A stretch of DNA of 64,000 nucleotides from Anopheles merus (GCF_017562075.2 NC_054084.1:38751499-38815498); one strand, 5' to 3'. Shown: positions 51,951 through 63,157, counted from the stretch's first letter. Numbers and translations are program-made. Notes: generated by a model not told the origin, from the sequence alone.

Positions 51951-52674
51951 CGCACCCTCCACCAAACCCCCCCCCCCTCCCGCACGAGCGAGTACGGCTA
52001 CCTTATCATTAGAACGGCTGGTTCAGCTATCTTGTAGCGCATCCTCATTCAAAGCGCCGGGCGGGGTGGGGGATCGCGACATGATAGAGTGAACGGTCAC
52101 TTTCCCCGCGCTGTGTGCGTGTGTGTGTCAAGACCCGAAAACTCGTGACAAATTTCGGCACATTTAAAAAAATATTTTTTTGCCACTATATATTGTGCTA
52201 CATGATGCTTACACGGTCGCTGAAGCATCAAACATGTTCAAATTAAAAATATATTAGATTAGTGTTAGACGTTCTCCTACGCTTGTTTTAAATAGGCTTC
52301 TTCACCCTCAATTGGCAGGGGCATCGAATGGTCTCATCAGCAGCGGCACGAAATAAAATAATCCATCAATACACCGATAACACTTTAAATCCCAATCCAG
52401 CTTCTCCCGCATCGTCCCAAGGTCACACACAAATTAATAAATGCTAACACACACCAATAACAATACACAACCGAAATGCACATATGAAAATCAACGCATA
52501 CACCACAAACACCCAATCAGCTGGTGGCGGAAGGCACGGGCAGAAGCGCAAGTAAGGCAGGACAGGGCGAGGGAGGGAGAAGAAGCGGACGAAAAAATGG
52601 GCGCCAATATTTTTAAATTTTTTGACCGTTTTTTTTTGCTCCACCGCCATAAATAGTTCGTCCATTTCGCCAAC

Positions 52675-52684
52675 AGATGGCGCT
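52675..52684 (+). promoter_or_regulatory. CTCF-like word AGATGGCGCT, plus strand
   Basis: CAACAGATGGCGCTA sits at the left edge of the palindrome cluster. It has the same ten-base core as 49865-49874 but inverted, so the two sites point away from each other across 2.8 kb of repeats. It is a weak call from a short motif. Confidence 0.3.
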
Positions 52685-52690
52685 AACCCG

Positions 52691-52842
52691 GCGCAGGCCT
52701 GCGCAGGAATCGCTGAAGTTCAGCGCGGGAGACCAGGCCAAATCTGCGCTGGCCAGCGCAGATTTTGGTACATTTCCTGCGCTGGAAACTGCTTGAATTT
52801 GCGCAGCGGGTTGATTGACGACGGTAAAAAGTTTTGACCGTC
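52691..52842. repeat. Cluster of consecutive palindromes
   Basis: In order: a perfect 14-bp palindrome GCGCAGGCCTGCGC (52691-52704); CGCTGAA-G-TTCAGCG (52711-52725); a perfect 26-bp palindrome centred on TGGCCA (52740-52765); TTTCC-TGCGCT-GGAAA (52773-52788); and GACGGT...ACCGTC with an 11-nt loop (52820-52842). The outer GCGCAGGAA (52701-52709) and TTCCTGCGC (52774-52782) can also pair across the middle. The block is GC-rich in an AT-rich intron. It may be a foldback MITE or a regulatory element; no family is recognised. Confidence 0.9.
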
Positions 52843-52872
52843 ACTGCCAAATGCCTCGAGATTTGAAAAGGT

Positions 52873-54354
52873 AAGTTCTGAGAATCATTTTAATTACTTT
52901 AAATTATTTTAAGCAGATTTCAAAAATGGAGAACAAGATTGTAGAAAATTTAAGAACATTTTTGCACATTTAAGATTTTTCTAAATTTTTTCACACTACA
53001 AATCGTGAAGAGAAAAGTAATTCATGCGAGACTGAAAATACTTTCTGACTCTTTGAGCAGTTTAAGTATGACGATGAATCTGTGCTTCGCAAGTGAAGGT
53101 TTGGTAAGGTCGTTGTTTACACCGGAAATTACTGAACAAAATTTCAAAGGCAAAAATCCAACCCTGTTGTGCGATACTGAGCATATTCTCTGGGAGCGTT
53201 TGTGCGCGACTGTATGCCATAGATTGCAGTACTTGAAACGGACCCGATGCTAATACGGAGAACTATTATATTGCAAATTATTTTGCTGCTTGGATACACT
53301 TCTCAGCATCATTTGAAACAACCTTCATGTTTGTGTACATCCTCGCACTAACTCACACAGATGTACATTCGATTGGCTACAGTACGCCGTGAACGGTCGA
53401 AATATTTTAGTCGATCCATGCAAAGGGCAGCGCACTAGGCTCGTAGCGTGCTCGGATTTTATTCATACGTGGCTTGTTGGGGAGCAATATTGAGCGTATT
53501 AACGGGTGGGTTGCGATTTGCAATAAACTACCTGGTTCCATTTTTCTCAATACTTTCCATTCAATCAACTATAAAATGAGAAACCAGTCTCGCTAGAAAA
53601 GATAGGCAGGGATAAACGAATTGTATCCGGCTGGTATGAGAAGCCGTCGATCGATCGGGAGGACATCGCTCCCTGGTTCAAGGTTTGATGGAAGATGACG
53701 GCAAGAGTGCTTGTAAGGAAGCCAAAGCAAAAAAAGCGCGTTTAAATCTTCCGAATGTACACACGGGAACATACATATACGCTAACTAACACGGACGCAG
53801 ACACACATACTTGTATTCCGCTTGCCGAGGAAAGAATTCGTCATTCACTGGATCACCATTCAACCTCATTTGGCAGAATCGTCAATCACCCTCTTGTGGG
53901 TGTGAGAACCGAGCAGACACCTTCTCGCTCATCGATGGGGCTCAGTGGCAGTAATCCACGGTACTGTAATTGAATTATGTTCGCTATCGCTTTGGGTGCC
54001 GTGATTTCCACTCTCTGCACCGTGTGGGAAGTGGATGGGCGAAGGCATCGCTAGCTGCCCAAGTCAAAATCATAAATCATTTCCAGTTCATTTGTTATTT
54101 CACACCGGACCGCATTAGAGAGCAGAGTTGGCAAATCATTGCAGAGGGGGATCAAAATGTCGGACCGCTTGACCGTGACCAGAGGCCGCCACCGCATATC
54201 CGAGCTTCACCTGACTGGCGAATGACTTATGTGGCGACTAGACCTCCGGTGATCCATGGCATGAACGAGCAACACCCGGAAGACAATAATTTTGCAATGC
54301 CTGGTGGCAGCAAAACAATCATTTGATGTCTATTGGGTGGAATTATGGTTAAGA
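52873..54354. other. Cadherin intron, no assigned gene
   Basis: A plus-strand frame (53005-53253, starting GTG; 82 codons) reads SLFTPEITEQNFKGKNPTLL and stops at TAA. It has no match and does not join in phase to the ATG-plus-donor at 52851 by the acceptors I can see. The remainder holds nothing I can name. Confidence 0.45.
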
Positions 54355-54590
54355 TTCTTCTTCTTCTTTTTTTGGCTCTACAACCGTTGTCGGTCAAGGC
54401 CTGTCTGTATTACTTGTGAGGTTGGCTTTCATTGACTTTTGGATTATCCTCCATATCAGGATAGCCAGTACTACGTATGGCGACACGGGCCATTTGGGGC
54501 TTGAACCCATGACAGGCATGTTGCTAAGTCGTAGGAGTTGACGACTGTACCACGAGATTTTGTACCACGAGATTTTGTACCACGATATTG
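54355..54590 (-). mobile_element. SINE200-like SINE, copy 6, with triplicated 5' end
   Basis: The inverted copy has tail (TTCTTC...TTTTTTTGGC), GGTCAAGGCCTG, CCATATCAGGATAGCC, a B box complement (GGGGCTTGAACCC) and head GAGTTGACGACTGTACCACGAG. At the head (its 5' end) the 15-mer GTACCACGAGATTTT occurs at 54547-54561 and 54562-54576, with a third, altered copy at 54577-54590. No target duplication was found. Confidence 0.92.
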
Positions 54591-54784
54591 TATACTTCGC
54601 TCTAAAGTAAAGTACACTCATTGGTTTTACGTATAGGTTAATATTTGGACTTAAAAAGTAAAGACATAGTAAAGCTGCCAAGGCGACAGGCAAAGTTTGT
54701 CTTCGTTTGTTGCCATCTCCTGGAAACGGGATATTTTTTAGTTTGACATTTGCCATATCAGATCAGAAGCGCACATTCGTAGCG

Positions 54785-56070
54785 TGGGACTAGACAACGA
54801 CATTCGAGGCACAATCCTCTACCGGTCTCTCCAATTTCTTGATTTCGCAAATGACGTCGTCATCATCGGCAGGATATTGGTAGGACATCGGCGAAGGTGT
54901 GTTAGCCATACACCCTACTCAATCCCGAAGCAGCAATAATTGGATTGAGAATCAATGCGACGAAGTACTTGCTTACCGGAGACTCAAACCATCTGGGAAC
55001 AAGTGTTTTAGTTGAAGGCGACAATTTCGAGGAGGTTAAGGTGTTTTGCTATCTCGAGACGGTCGTTACTTCGGACAACGTTATCAGCAGTAATGCTGCT
55101 GGCGGATGTGTTGCTCCGTCGCAGCGCCCAACACCGGTGCTTTAAACCGAGTCGGGTATATTTTTCCTTCGTCGATTGGAGAGTGCCTCCGACTATAAAT
55201 AAACGAGCGATTCTGAGGTTTGTGTTCGAATGCGCTTACTTAATTTAGGTTTTTATCTCTTATATGCTATTTAGTTGCTGACCGCATATAGGTCAGCTAA
55301 CTATAACTAAGACTATTTTGATAAAAAGTTTTATTTATACTTAATGCGACATGTACCTATGGTTTATGAATTGCGTAAGTTACTTCTTCGTTTGAACCAT
55401 GAGAACGATTGACTATATTTATGTTTGTTGCGTTTCTGAAGCGCGCGCTATTGCTTGAGCCGTCTTTTGCCTGAACTTTGTTTTAACTTGAAGTGTTTTA
55501 CTTCGCTACATCCGCATATATGCTTTTACTTCATAATGAGGTCGTACGCAACAAGCAGCGAAATCCGGAGACGCATTGTGCAGGGGAATCGTGCATATTA
55601 TGGGCTTCATCGACTGTTGAGATCTAGAAGACTTCAAGCGCGCACGAAATGTGAGATATATTGCACTTTTATTCGGCCTAGGTCTTCTACGCACACAAAT
55701 CCTTTACCATTCGAGCGGAGGATCGTTTTGGGTGTGTTTGAGCGATGCATCCTCCGGACTGTCTTTGGCAGTGTGTTCGAGCGTGTGTTCGAGGAGGAGG
55801 ATGAACCACGAGCTTGCTGAGCTGTATGGTAGACCGATCATCCTGACGGTGGCGAAGGCTGATAGGACACGATGGCTGAGGCATGTTATGAGAATGCCGA
55901 ACGCATCTCTCACCAAGAAAGAGCTAGAAAAAGTTCACCAATTTAGCATGAGGAGCATGGGAGCAAAGCAAATTCGATGGCTGGATCAGGTGAAGCGAGA
56001 CCTGTCGGAGATCGAGTGTCTGCATGGATGGATGCTAGGGACCGAGCATCCTGGTGAATGATTTGGATCC
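54785..56070 (+). pseudogene. RTE-like retrotransposon 3' part, split by an insertion
   Basis: The plus strand reads DNDIRGTILYRSLQFLDFANDVVIIG (54788-54874), where the catalytic ADD of reverse transcriptase has become AND, then RINATKYLLTGD, FCYLETVVTSDN (54945-55085). After an insertion it resumes SEIRRRIVQGNRAYYGLHRLLRSRRL, ARTKCEIYCTFIRP (55556-55673), then LGVFERCILRTVFGSVFE, MNHELAELYGRP, LTVAKADRTRWLRHVMRMPN and WLDQVKRDLSEIECLHGW (to about 56035). Several frame changes and the lost catalytic Asp make it inactive. It lacks the endonuclease and the start of the polymerase. The scrap at 15690-15945 is from the same family, while 27244-27800 is a related but different one. Confidence 0.88.
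55091..55553. mobile_element. 463-bp insertion inside the RTE-like pseudogene, AGCAG duplicated
   Basis: The host coding sequence breaks after ...AACGTTATCAGCAG and resumes AGCAGCGAAATCCGG. AGCAG is thus duplicated (55086-55090 and 55554-55558), which restores the expected SSEIRRR reading if the insert is removed. The insert has no coding frame of note. It contains TATAAATAAACGAG (55194 on), and from 55109 to its end it has the inverted ends TGTTGC...GCAACA, as in a solo LTR. However, 18 bp lie between the left AGCAG and TGTTGC, so the exact left border is uncertain. Confidence 0.75.
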
Positions 56071-57478
56071 AATGATGGATAAGAGAATCAATACAATTTT
56101 TTGCCGAGTGCTGAACTTCTTTACAAAGACATTTACAATGACCCTTTTATAAAGTTTTGATTTTCGACCCAGAAAATGGTGTATTGCACCAACAGAGCGT
56201 GATGCAAACAGCAGACAAAATTTGAGTTCAAGCAGTTCTTCTGTGACAATTTAAAACAAATCATTACTTATGCAGATTGTAATGTTTGTTTCAATTGATG
56301 TTACGCTGTTCTTCTCCAGATTCACGAGACAGTACAAACCATATCCCTATAGTTGGCAGGCACCCTTTAACCCTTTGACAGTTGCACAATTTTTAGACAA
56401 CGCACAACCCTTTTATGAAATAATGGCAAAAGTTAATAAAATAAAATAATGTTATCCCATTCTGCAAACCATTAATGATGTACAAAATGTGTCATTATCA
56501 TTGTTTTATCTCCATCCCCTTCCCCTACGTAACGAATGCCAACCTCCCAACGCACCGTAATATAACTTATTTTGGCTGTGAAACGAAATATCAGATGATT
56601 GTTCTTAATATAATTGGCGTTATTCCTTGTAAAAATCCTAATACATCATCATCATCATCATTGCTATACCTCAGCATTAAAGTCTTTCAAGTATTTGACA
56701 GAATCAGTGGTCCATTCGTTATAGGTTTTTAGGAAAAAGCTGGAATTGAGCTACCACACAGTTGTATTGTTAAATGCTATATGTCAATTGATGTGCATTG
56801 CATTGCAGCCTTTGGTGAAAGCAGGATGTCTATGGTCTATAATTCATGGTAACAAATTATAACACGAGATGCTAAAGGAATAAGACCCTTTACAAAGCCT
56901 TTCCTATTGACGTATGCTAAGAGCATGGAAATTTTGAAACATTTTTTCAACATAATGATTTTTTTGTGATTCAATGAGCGCTGTTTTCACAAAAAAAAAT
57001 CAAATCTGAAACAAGAACGTGTGACGTGAAAAATGATTCCGTCGAATATTATAGGAAACATAAACATAAAAAATGAAGTGTAGTCCAAGATGTTTCCACT
57101 AAATTCCATTTCGACGGGTGAATGATTAAGCATGGCTGACAGCCTTACATTCGTCACCAAATGTGTTGTCTTTTACTGAAAGCACAAATCGCAGACAGGG
57201 AGGAATGTTATGGATTAAGATGCTCATAATCTGGTCATTTAAAATTGGTAGTTTTTTCGTTTGCATCTCATTTTCACCAGTTGGCTCTTCTGCCGCTACT
57301 CGGCAGAATGATACACAAATTAAAACGATTGCATCACGCATCACTCCCTAGACCGTAGCTTATTTTCGAATCACTTTCACGGTGTAGCTGTAACCTGGGT
57401 GTTAATCCGGCAATCCCAAGAGCCTCACCATCGATACAGGCCGGCCGCAACGACGAGCGATTACGACGAAGCTTCTCG
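56071..57478. other. Cadherin intron, AT-rich stretch
   Basis: Only a short (CAT)n run near 56645 stands out. No gene or repeat family was recognised. Confidence 0.55.
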
Positions 57479-57741
57479 TTAACACTTTAAGCGCTGTGTC
57501 ATATAAATTCGCATGACGATTTTGCTCACCGTTCAGCTTTGCATCTGACGCTCAGGTATTCTCTTGATAACGAATGAGGTAGGAAAGACAGAACGAGAAC
57601 GACATGTGCTACACCGCTTATCGCAATGAAACTAAAGAGTGATAACGATGGCACGAGAAAGTGTCGCTCTCATCGCTCTCTTGCCATGCGCTACCTGCTC
57701 ACTCAAAAACTGTGACGTCAGGCCGGCGGTCAAAGTGTTAA
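57479..57741. mobile_element. TTAA-flanked MITE (piggyBac-like)
   Basis: The element starts TTAACACTTTAAGCGC and ends GCGGTCAAAGTGTTAA, whose reverse complement is TTAACACTTTGACCGC, so the ends match at most positions and each carries TTAA. TTAA target sites are the hallmark of piggyBac-type transposases. At 263 bp it has no coding room, so it would be a non-autonomous copy. An internal stretch (CCGCTTATCGCAATGA near 57616) recurs with the same end at 61770-61843 in reverse, showing that it is a dispersed family. Confidence 0.78.
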
Positions 57742-58116
57742 AGCTGTGTGTCCGAGTCGTGGACTACATAAATTTGCATAAAATCGATGAACTACCGTCG
57801 TCTAATTCAGTGCCTTTTCTCAGGTTGTTTGCGATCATCTCCCTTTTTTTACCGAATGGTGGAATAGAAACCAGTCCTAGACCCCATAAATAGCAATATG
57901 TCGAATTGTATTTGGGAAAGTAAACGATTCGGAAGAAAGATAGGGGATTGGAATCGAAGACAGAAAATAGATGATGGAACGGTAACGCAACATTTCGTTG
58001 CATAAGTGATGGGCGCTGATCGATATGGAGAAGCTGGTTCTATCCGTTTTAATGGAAATATGTTTCCGAAATTCCAGAATTCATGATTCGAGTAATAGTT
58101 ATTCGGACAGGTCATG

Positions 58117-58421
58117 CAAGGTGGACAGCTCGGTTTGCGGGCCGCATTGCTTCACAATCAACCTTATTGAGGGCCATTTAGACGCTACCTTTAGAATGAG
58201 TGGAAGTTCAAATCTCGTTTTTATAAGAAAATACTATTGAAATATATCAAATTTCTGAAGCTTTCTTTTATTGAATCTTGGTTTTCATCTTTTAAAAGTG
58301 AAAAAAATAATCAAATAGAAAAGAAAGCTATTTAATTTAATCTTAACCCAGTCCTCACGGGCCGCATTAAAGGCTCTTGAGGGACGCATGCGGCCCGCGG
58401 GCCGTAGTTTGGAGACCCCTG
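58117..58421. mobile_element. hAT-type MITE
   Basis: The right end, read on the minus strand, is CAGGGGTCTCCAAACTACGG followed by CCCGCGGGCCGCATGCG, a terminal repeat that I recognise from many animal hAT elements (CAG start, GGGGTC.CCAA, GGCCCGCGGGCC). The left end is a decayed inverted copy (CAAGGTGGACAGC, then TTGCGGGCCGCATTGC). The inside is AT-rich without a transposase. No 8-bp target duplication could be matched, so it is old or the left border is off. Confidence 0.78.
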
Positions 58422-61400
58422 CTCTACGACATGCCGAATGAGACCGGAAATCACTTCCGCGAGCTCAAGAGATAAATCGATTGCTTTAATATATGTTTTC
58501 GCTTTTTGAATAGATTACCTCCCAATAAGTTTTTTCGATGAACCATAAAAAAAATAGGCTTGAAAAACATTGTGTTAGATTTCACGCTTTCAACTCATTT
58601 ACCAGCTTATTTTTTTGTACGTTTTTGTGCAAATCACGCTAGTGATTTTTTAATCAAGAGGAACGGTCCATGAAGGCCGTATTGCTTAAATCACGCTAGT
58701 GGTTATTACTGGAAAAATTACAAATGTAGATAGAAAGAGAAAACGGATATTGATGTTTTACCATAATGTTTGTCGCAATTGACATTTGATTGTATATGCT
58801 TCATATCAGTCAGGCAAGTAAGGTAGATTTCAAAAGAAATGGTTAAAGTTTCAATGAATTTAAATTTGACATATGCAGGAATAAGGAGGTTGAATGGGGA
58901 TCAGCAACAATTGCAACTCTCAATAACGATTGAAGTTTAAATGGTAGAAATATAGTTGATTGGAGGTGTTTTACTACTCACTTGAAGAAACATAAAGAGA
59001 TTTGTTTAAAATGGATTTTTATTCCTCAAAATAGATAATTTGATTCTAAGGAAGAGTGCCAGTAAAAGAGGTAATTTGATGAACTGCATTATCTGTAATT
59101 TATTTGTTAAAGAATGTTAGAATACTTGTTTTCACATAATTTAGGTTCTGAAAATCATTTTTATCGTCTATGACATGGCACGTGCTCGACCTTTGTAGAA
59201 ATTTTGAAGATTAAATTATTTATTACCTTAAAATTTCATTACTGCAGTTAAAACTATCATGTTTTTCACGATGAAAATTCAATGCAGTTCATTTTATATG
59301 CCTCTTTCTGCATTCATGTGAATTAGCACTCAGAGCTTCGACTTACGAGCAGAAAAAGGGAAATTAAAAAAAAACTGGTGAAGTAAATCATTATTCCACT
59401 TATAAACACCATATATGCACAAGTTAGAAACATTGTAAATAAAAACATAAATTAGCCACCAAAACTGTAGCACAATTTCACGTTTTGAATCTGACAAAAG
59501 ACCAGAACATGTATTTGCGATTAATCCAATGAAACACAATGCGTAAATTCACAAAATTTACTTTTGAATTTGTATGGAAGAGCTTAAACCTTACGTCAAA
59601 AGGTTATAAGGTTGAATGGCTGATCTCCAGTTCACACCAAAGTTCACGCTTCGTGTCACATTGTTATTAGTATTCAAAACTTCTTATTCAAATGGAATCC
59701 ACGGAAGACGCATCTTAATGCCGTGGCAACAGCACAATTGCGCTACCGTTACCTTTTTTATATTGTTCTGTATGGTTACTAAATAAACCAGCTCCCTGCT
59801 GAGATGGTGCATGTTTTTGTGTGCCACATGCTTCTGTGCAAATCTGCCTTAAGCTCTGTTTCTGCCGCCCAAAATCTCCTCCACCTAAGAAATAATCTTC
59901 AACGGTAGTCATAAGGTGGTGGTTACAAAATATGCGCACCTTACAGAATCACTGCTACACACATGCATGCAAAAAAGCCCTCGTATGCTGCAAAGCCGTT
60001 CGATCTCTTTATCAATATCAAATCTATCGACCAGTATCTTAGAGCCTCCTGCAAATCCTGCTTGGCATGCCGCTCGCACCCGTACTGTAAGTAACATGAC
60101 TTCTTTTGTAAAAGGTTCACCCACTGTTCCACCAGGCAGTCCTGCGATGGAATGTTGCTGCATTATTTTCACAGCGAAACAAAAAACGGCTTTCATTTGT
60201 TTTCCATAAAACCTGTTTCTTTGTGTACCTTTCTTTTGTTGCCTATATCATATGCCAGGTTGTGCGACAAGGATATGAAAGTTATGAAATAACAAGGCGC
60301 AAAATGGTGCATTTTTTTTCTCTGTATACCTCTGTGTGCGAATTTTGAGTATTAATACATTTGATCAAGGCGTTGCGTGAAACGTTTTTGGTGTTGATAA
60401 GATAAGAAATGGTGTTGATAAGATAAGAAAGTTTTTTTTTAAGTGAGGTCTGGTCCCAAAAACGCAGCTTTTAAGGAAAATTATTCCTTTCTATGACATT
60501 GTTTATTTCGGTTGGAGCCTCCTGGAGGAACACTTAAAGACATAAGAGTTTGCTGTTGTCATTCGGTTTGTTATTTTTATGCCGAAATCAGTTGCTGAGA
60601 AATTTTTAAGCTTTATTGACTTCCTAGTTGTGTGTGTTGTTGCTGTTTTTTCCCAGAATATCAGTGAGTAGATATCCAAGCTAGTTTTTCTCCTAATCGT
60701 GTTTACAGGACAATACGTAAGCTTCGTTTCCTTTCGACGGCGATAGTCCCTTTTACCCCTTCAACGCTACAGTGTGTTGGTCGGTTGTTTTCGAATAAAT
60801 GTTCGATTCTTCTAAATGTTAATATCATCTGCTGCTCTATTTTTGTGTTTGTGGGTGCTCAAACGCGCCATCGTTCGTAACAACTGACACGCCTGACGGT
60901 GGTGGCTTTCAGAACTTTTGCAAAATGTTTGTCCGACTGGTTGGGGATCATAAGAAATAGTCAAGCACAATGTCACAAAAGAGGAAAAATTATACGAAAC
61001 AACATAAATAAATTATAGCAAAAATAGGTTAAGTATTCATTGGTGTTCCAGAATGCGTGTTTTCACAAATTCCGTGGTTCTGTCACGCATTCACCTTCCC
61101 TGATAATGTTCCGGTGAGTGAATTCCAAATGCAAAAACCACCCAATCCTCCTTCACTCACTCACTCACTCGTATAATCAAATCAAACACAAACTTATCAA
61201 CGTTGCTGTGTTCCGGATTAAAGTGTTTTTTTTTTTTTGTTCCTTATTTGCTACTCTGGCTTCACAATTGAATTTGTCATTCTGCGCACCACATTACCTG
61301 ATTGTGCCAAATAAATTGACCACAAAATAGAAAACGAATATCGTTTTAACACCTACCGCATAACCGATTCTGAGAGACGGTGCGCTGCATTTGCTTTTGC

Positions 61401-61566
61401 GTTCTTTCAATTGTGTCCGAACAAAATATTCCGTGAAGCTCATAAATTATATGTTTTCATATGAGTTGGGCCAAACTATGTCGGTGTAGAATGATTATCA
61501 AAATTCAAACACACAAAACCTCAAACACACATAGCAGAAAAAGGAGAAATAAATGCCACAAACTAG
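58422..61566. other. Cadherin intron, no assigned gene
   Basis: A perfect 21-bp tandem duplication lies at 60389-60430. Overlapping frames at 59.9-60.2 kb (about 95 codons on both strands) have no family match. Short (TCAC)n and poly-T runs occur near 61152 and 61227. Confidence 0.5.
60389..60430. repeat. Perfect 21-bp tandem duplication
   Basis: TGGTGTTGATAAGATAAGAA followed by A is repeated once with no difference (60389-60409, 60410-60430). The perfect identity suggests a recent event. Confidence 0.95.
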
Positions 61567-61739
61567 CATAGGTTTATTCTTCTTCTTCTTCTTTGGCTCA
61601 ACAACCGATGCCGGTCAAGGCCTGCCAACCCACTTGTGGGATTGGCTTTCAGTGACTTATTGATTTCCCCCCATAGCAGGATAGTCAGTCCTACGTATGG
61701 CGGCACGGTCTATTTGGGGCTTGAACCCATAGGTTTATT
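61567..61739 (-). mobile_element. SINE200-like SINE, copy 7, 5'-truncated, with 12-bp target duplication
   Basis: The body at 61579-61727 reads tail CTTCTTCTTC, GGCTCAACAACCGATGCCGG, the usual body and stops inside the B box (TTGAACCCAT). CATAGGTTTATT occurs at 61567-61578 and again at 61728-61739. The truncation therefore happened at insertion, as expected when reverse transcription stops early, and is not a later deletion. Confidence 0.95.
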
Positions 61740-61769
61740 AGGTACTAAAATAAACACTCCTGAAGGAAT

Positions 61770-61843
61770 GTTCCAATTTCTCGTGCAACTGTCATCCCTC
61801 TTTTGTGTCATTGCGATAAGCGGCGTTGCACTTAAAGTGTTAA
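61770..61843 (-). mobile_element. Fragment of the TTAA MITE
   Basis: Read on the minus strand: TTAACACTTTAAGTGC, CGCCGCTTATCGCAATGA, AAGAGGGATGACAG, GCACGAGAAA. The same words in the same order occur within 57479-57741 (CACCGCTTATCGCAATGA, AAGAGTGATAAC, GCACGAGAAAG). The far end is not recognisable. Confidence 0.7.
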
Positions 61844-63157
61844 CAGTCTTTTTTTTAGAGTTGGCGTGTTTTTAAGCGGCAAAATGAAATTCACTAAACG
61901 TTTGCACAGGATCGTGTGAAACTGGTTACTTTGTGATAGCAGGAGCCCTGAAAGTAACGCCGTGCGTCTCGTTTCAAAAATAAATTCAAATTCCACTTCT
62001 CTAAAATTCTTTCACGAGTAGGTTTTAACGGATAAAAAGAAAAAAACATAACAATTGAGCTACATTATTGAACTGAACTTGCAGCAAACAAATTTGATGC
62101 CTCATTGGCAACAACATTTTATTCGATGCCATGCCGTGACAAACAGCTGAGAAGTCTGAAAAGTGTATCTGAAGAGGATAGCTGAACCACCTACTCTCTG
62201 AACTTGAACGTTCTTCCACTAAACTTTATTCTGCTTTGTATATAAACAACAAAGAAAACGTAAAATTAATGCTTAATGAAGTGGATTTAACAAGAAGCAC
62301 GGATTCAGACGTACGTTTCAATGAAAACAAATCGGGCATGTCTGGTGCAGAAGAGAAAATGGTATCAGTGTGCAAACTTTTGAGTGTCAAGCTTCGTTGA
62401 ACTAGCAACACAGAGGATGCATATAATGTCCCTTAACGTTTGCAGCTACAGATGGATTCGATCCATATTTATCGACAACGTTAGCTGGTTCTTTTAAACG
62501 AGAAAAGTATGATCTTTATTTTGTTTTTTGTTTTGTTTTTTTTTTTCGTTGATTCCACTAGTGTTTGCCGTTTTTGTTCGAGACTAGTAATAATTTGTAA
62601 TATTGTAGTAATAATAATTTTTTTGGCCGTGATATTACGACCCTTTTTATGAAATCCGTTACGTTAAATTCCGTTCATTCCGTTCATACCGTTCCATTCC
62701 GTTCTGTTCCGTTCTGTTAATTCCGTGGGTTTCGTTACGTTATGTTCCATTCTATTCCATTAGTTCCGTTACGTTCTTTGCCACTTCAGTATTGTTAAGG
62801 TGCTATCGTTCGTGCATTCCTTTCTTCAAAAACCGGTTTGGTCCGGTTGTTGCTTGCTACATGATAACTGTTCAATCTTTATCGCACAAAGCCTGGGCTC
62901 TGCCACATGCTCACACGAATATGTATCACACTTCGTCGCGGTATCGGTATACAAATGACGGTTAGCGAATAAAAAAAAGTTTGTCATAATCTTACAATTT
63001 TTGCACATCTTTTAAACTTTGTGAAATTTTTTTTTTCTTTAAATAAGACGAATGATAATTATAAAATTTAAGTTTGTAGTCGCATTGCTGAAAGGATTGA
63101 AATAAATGTACGTGTAAAATGAGAATAATTGAAATTAAAATATATAGTCAATCACGT
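61844..63157. other. Cadherin intron, no assigned gene
   Basis: It contains the TTCCG-type repeat at 62655-62777. Otherwise it is AT-rich with short frames only. Confidence 0.55.
62655..62777. repeat. Imperfect TTCCGT/GTTCC short-unit satellite
   Basis: A run of irregular 5-10 bp units built from GTTCCG, TTCCATT and GTTACG (CCGTTCATTCCGTTCATACC, GTTCCATTCCGTTCTGTTCC and so on). It is an old, diverged simple repeat with no coding meaning. Confidence 0.85.

Noticed and set aside
51543..52037. Many long frames reading CVCVCV, THTHTH or RARARA
   Set aside because: They are translations of the CA/CACG repeat.
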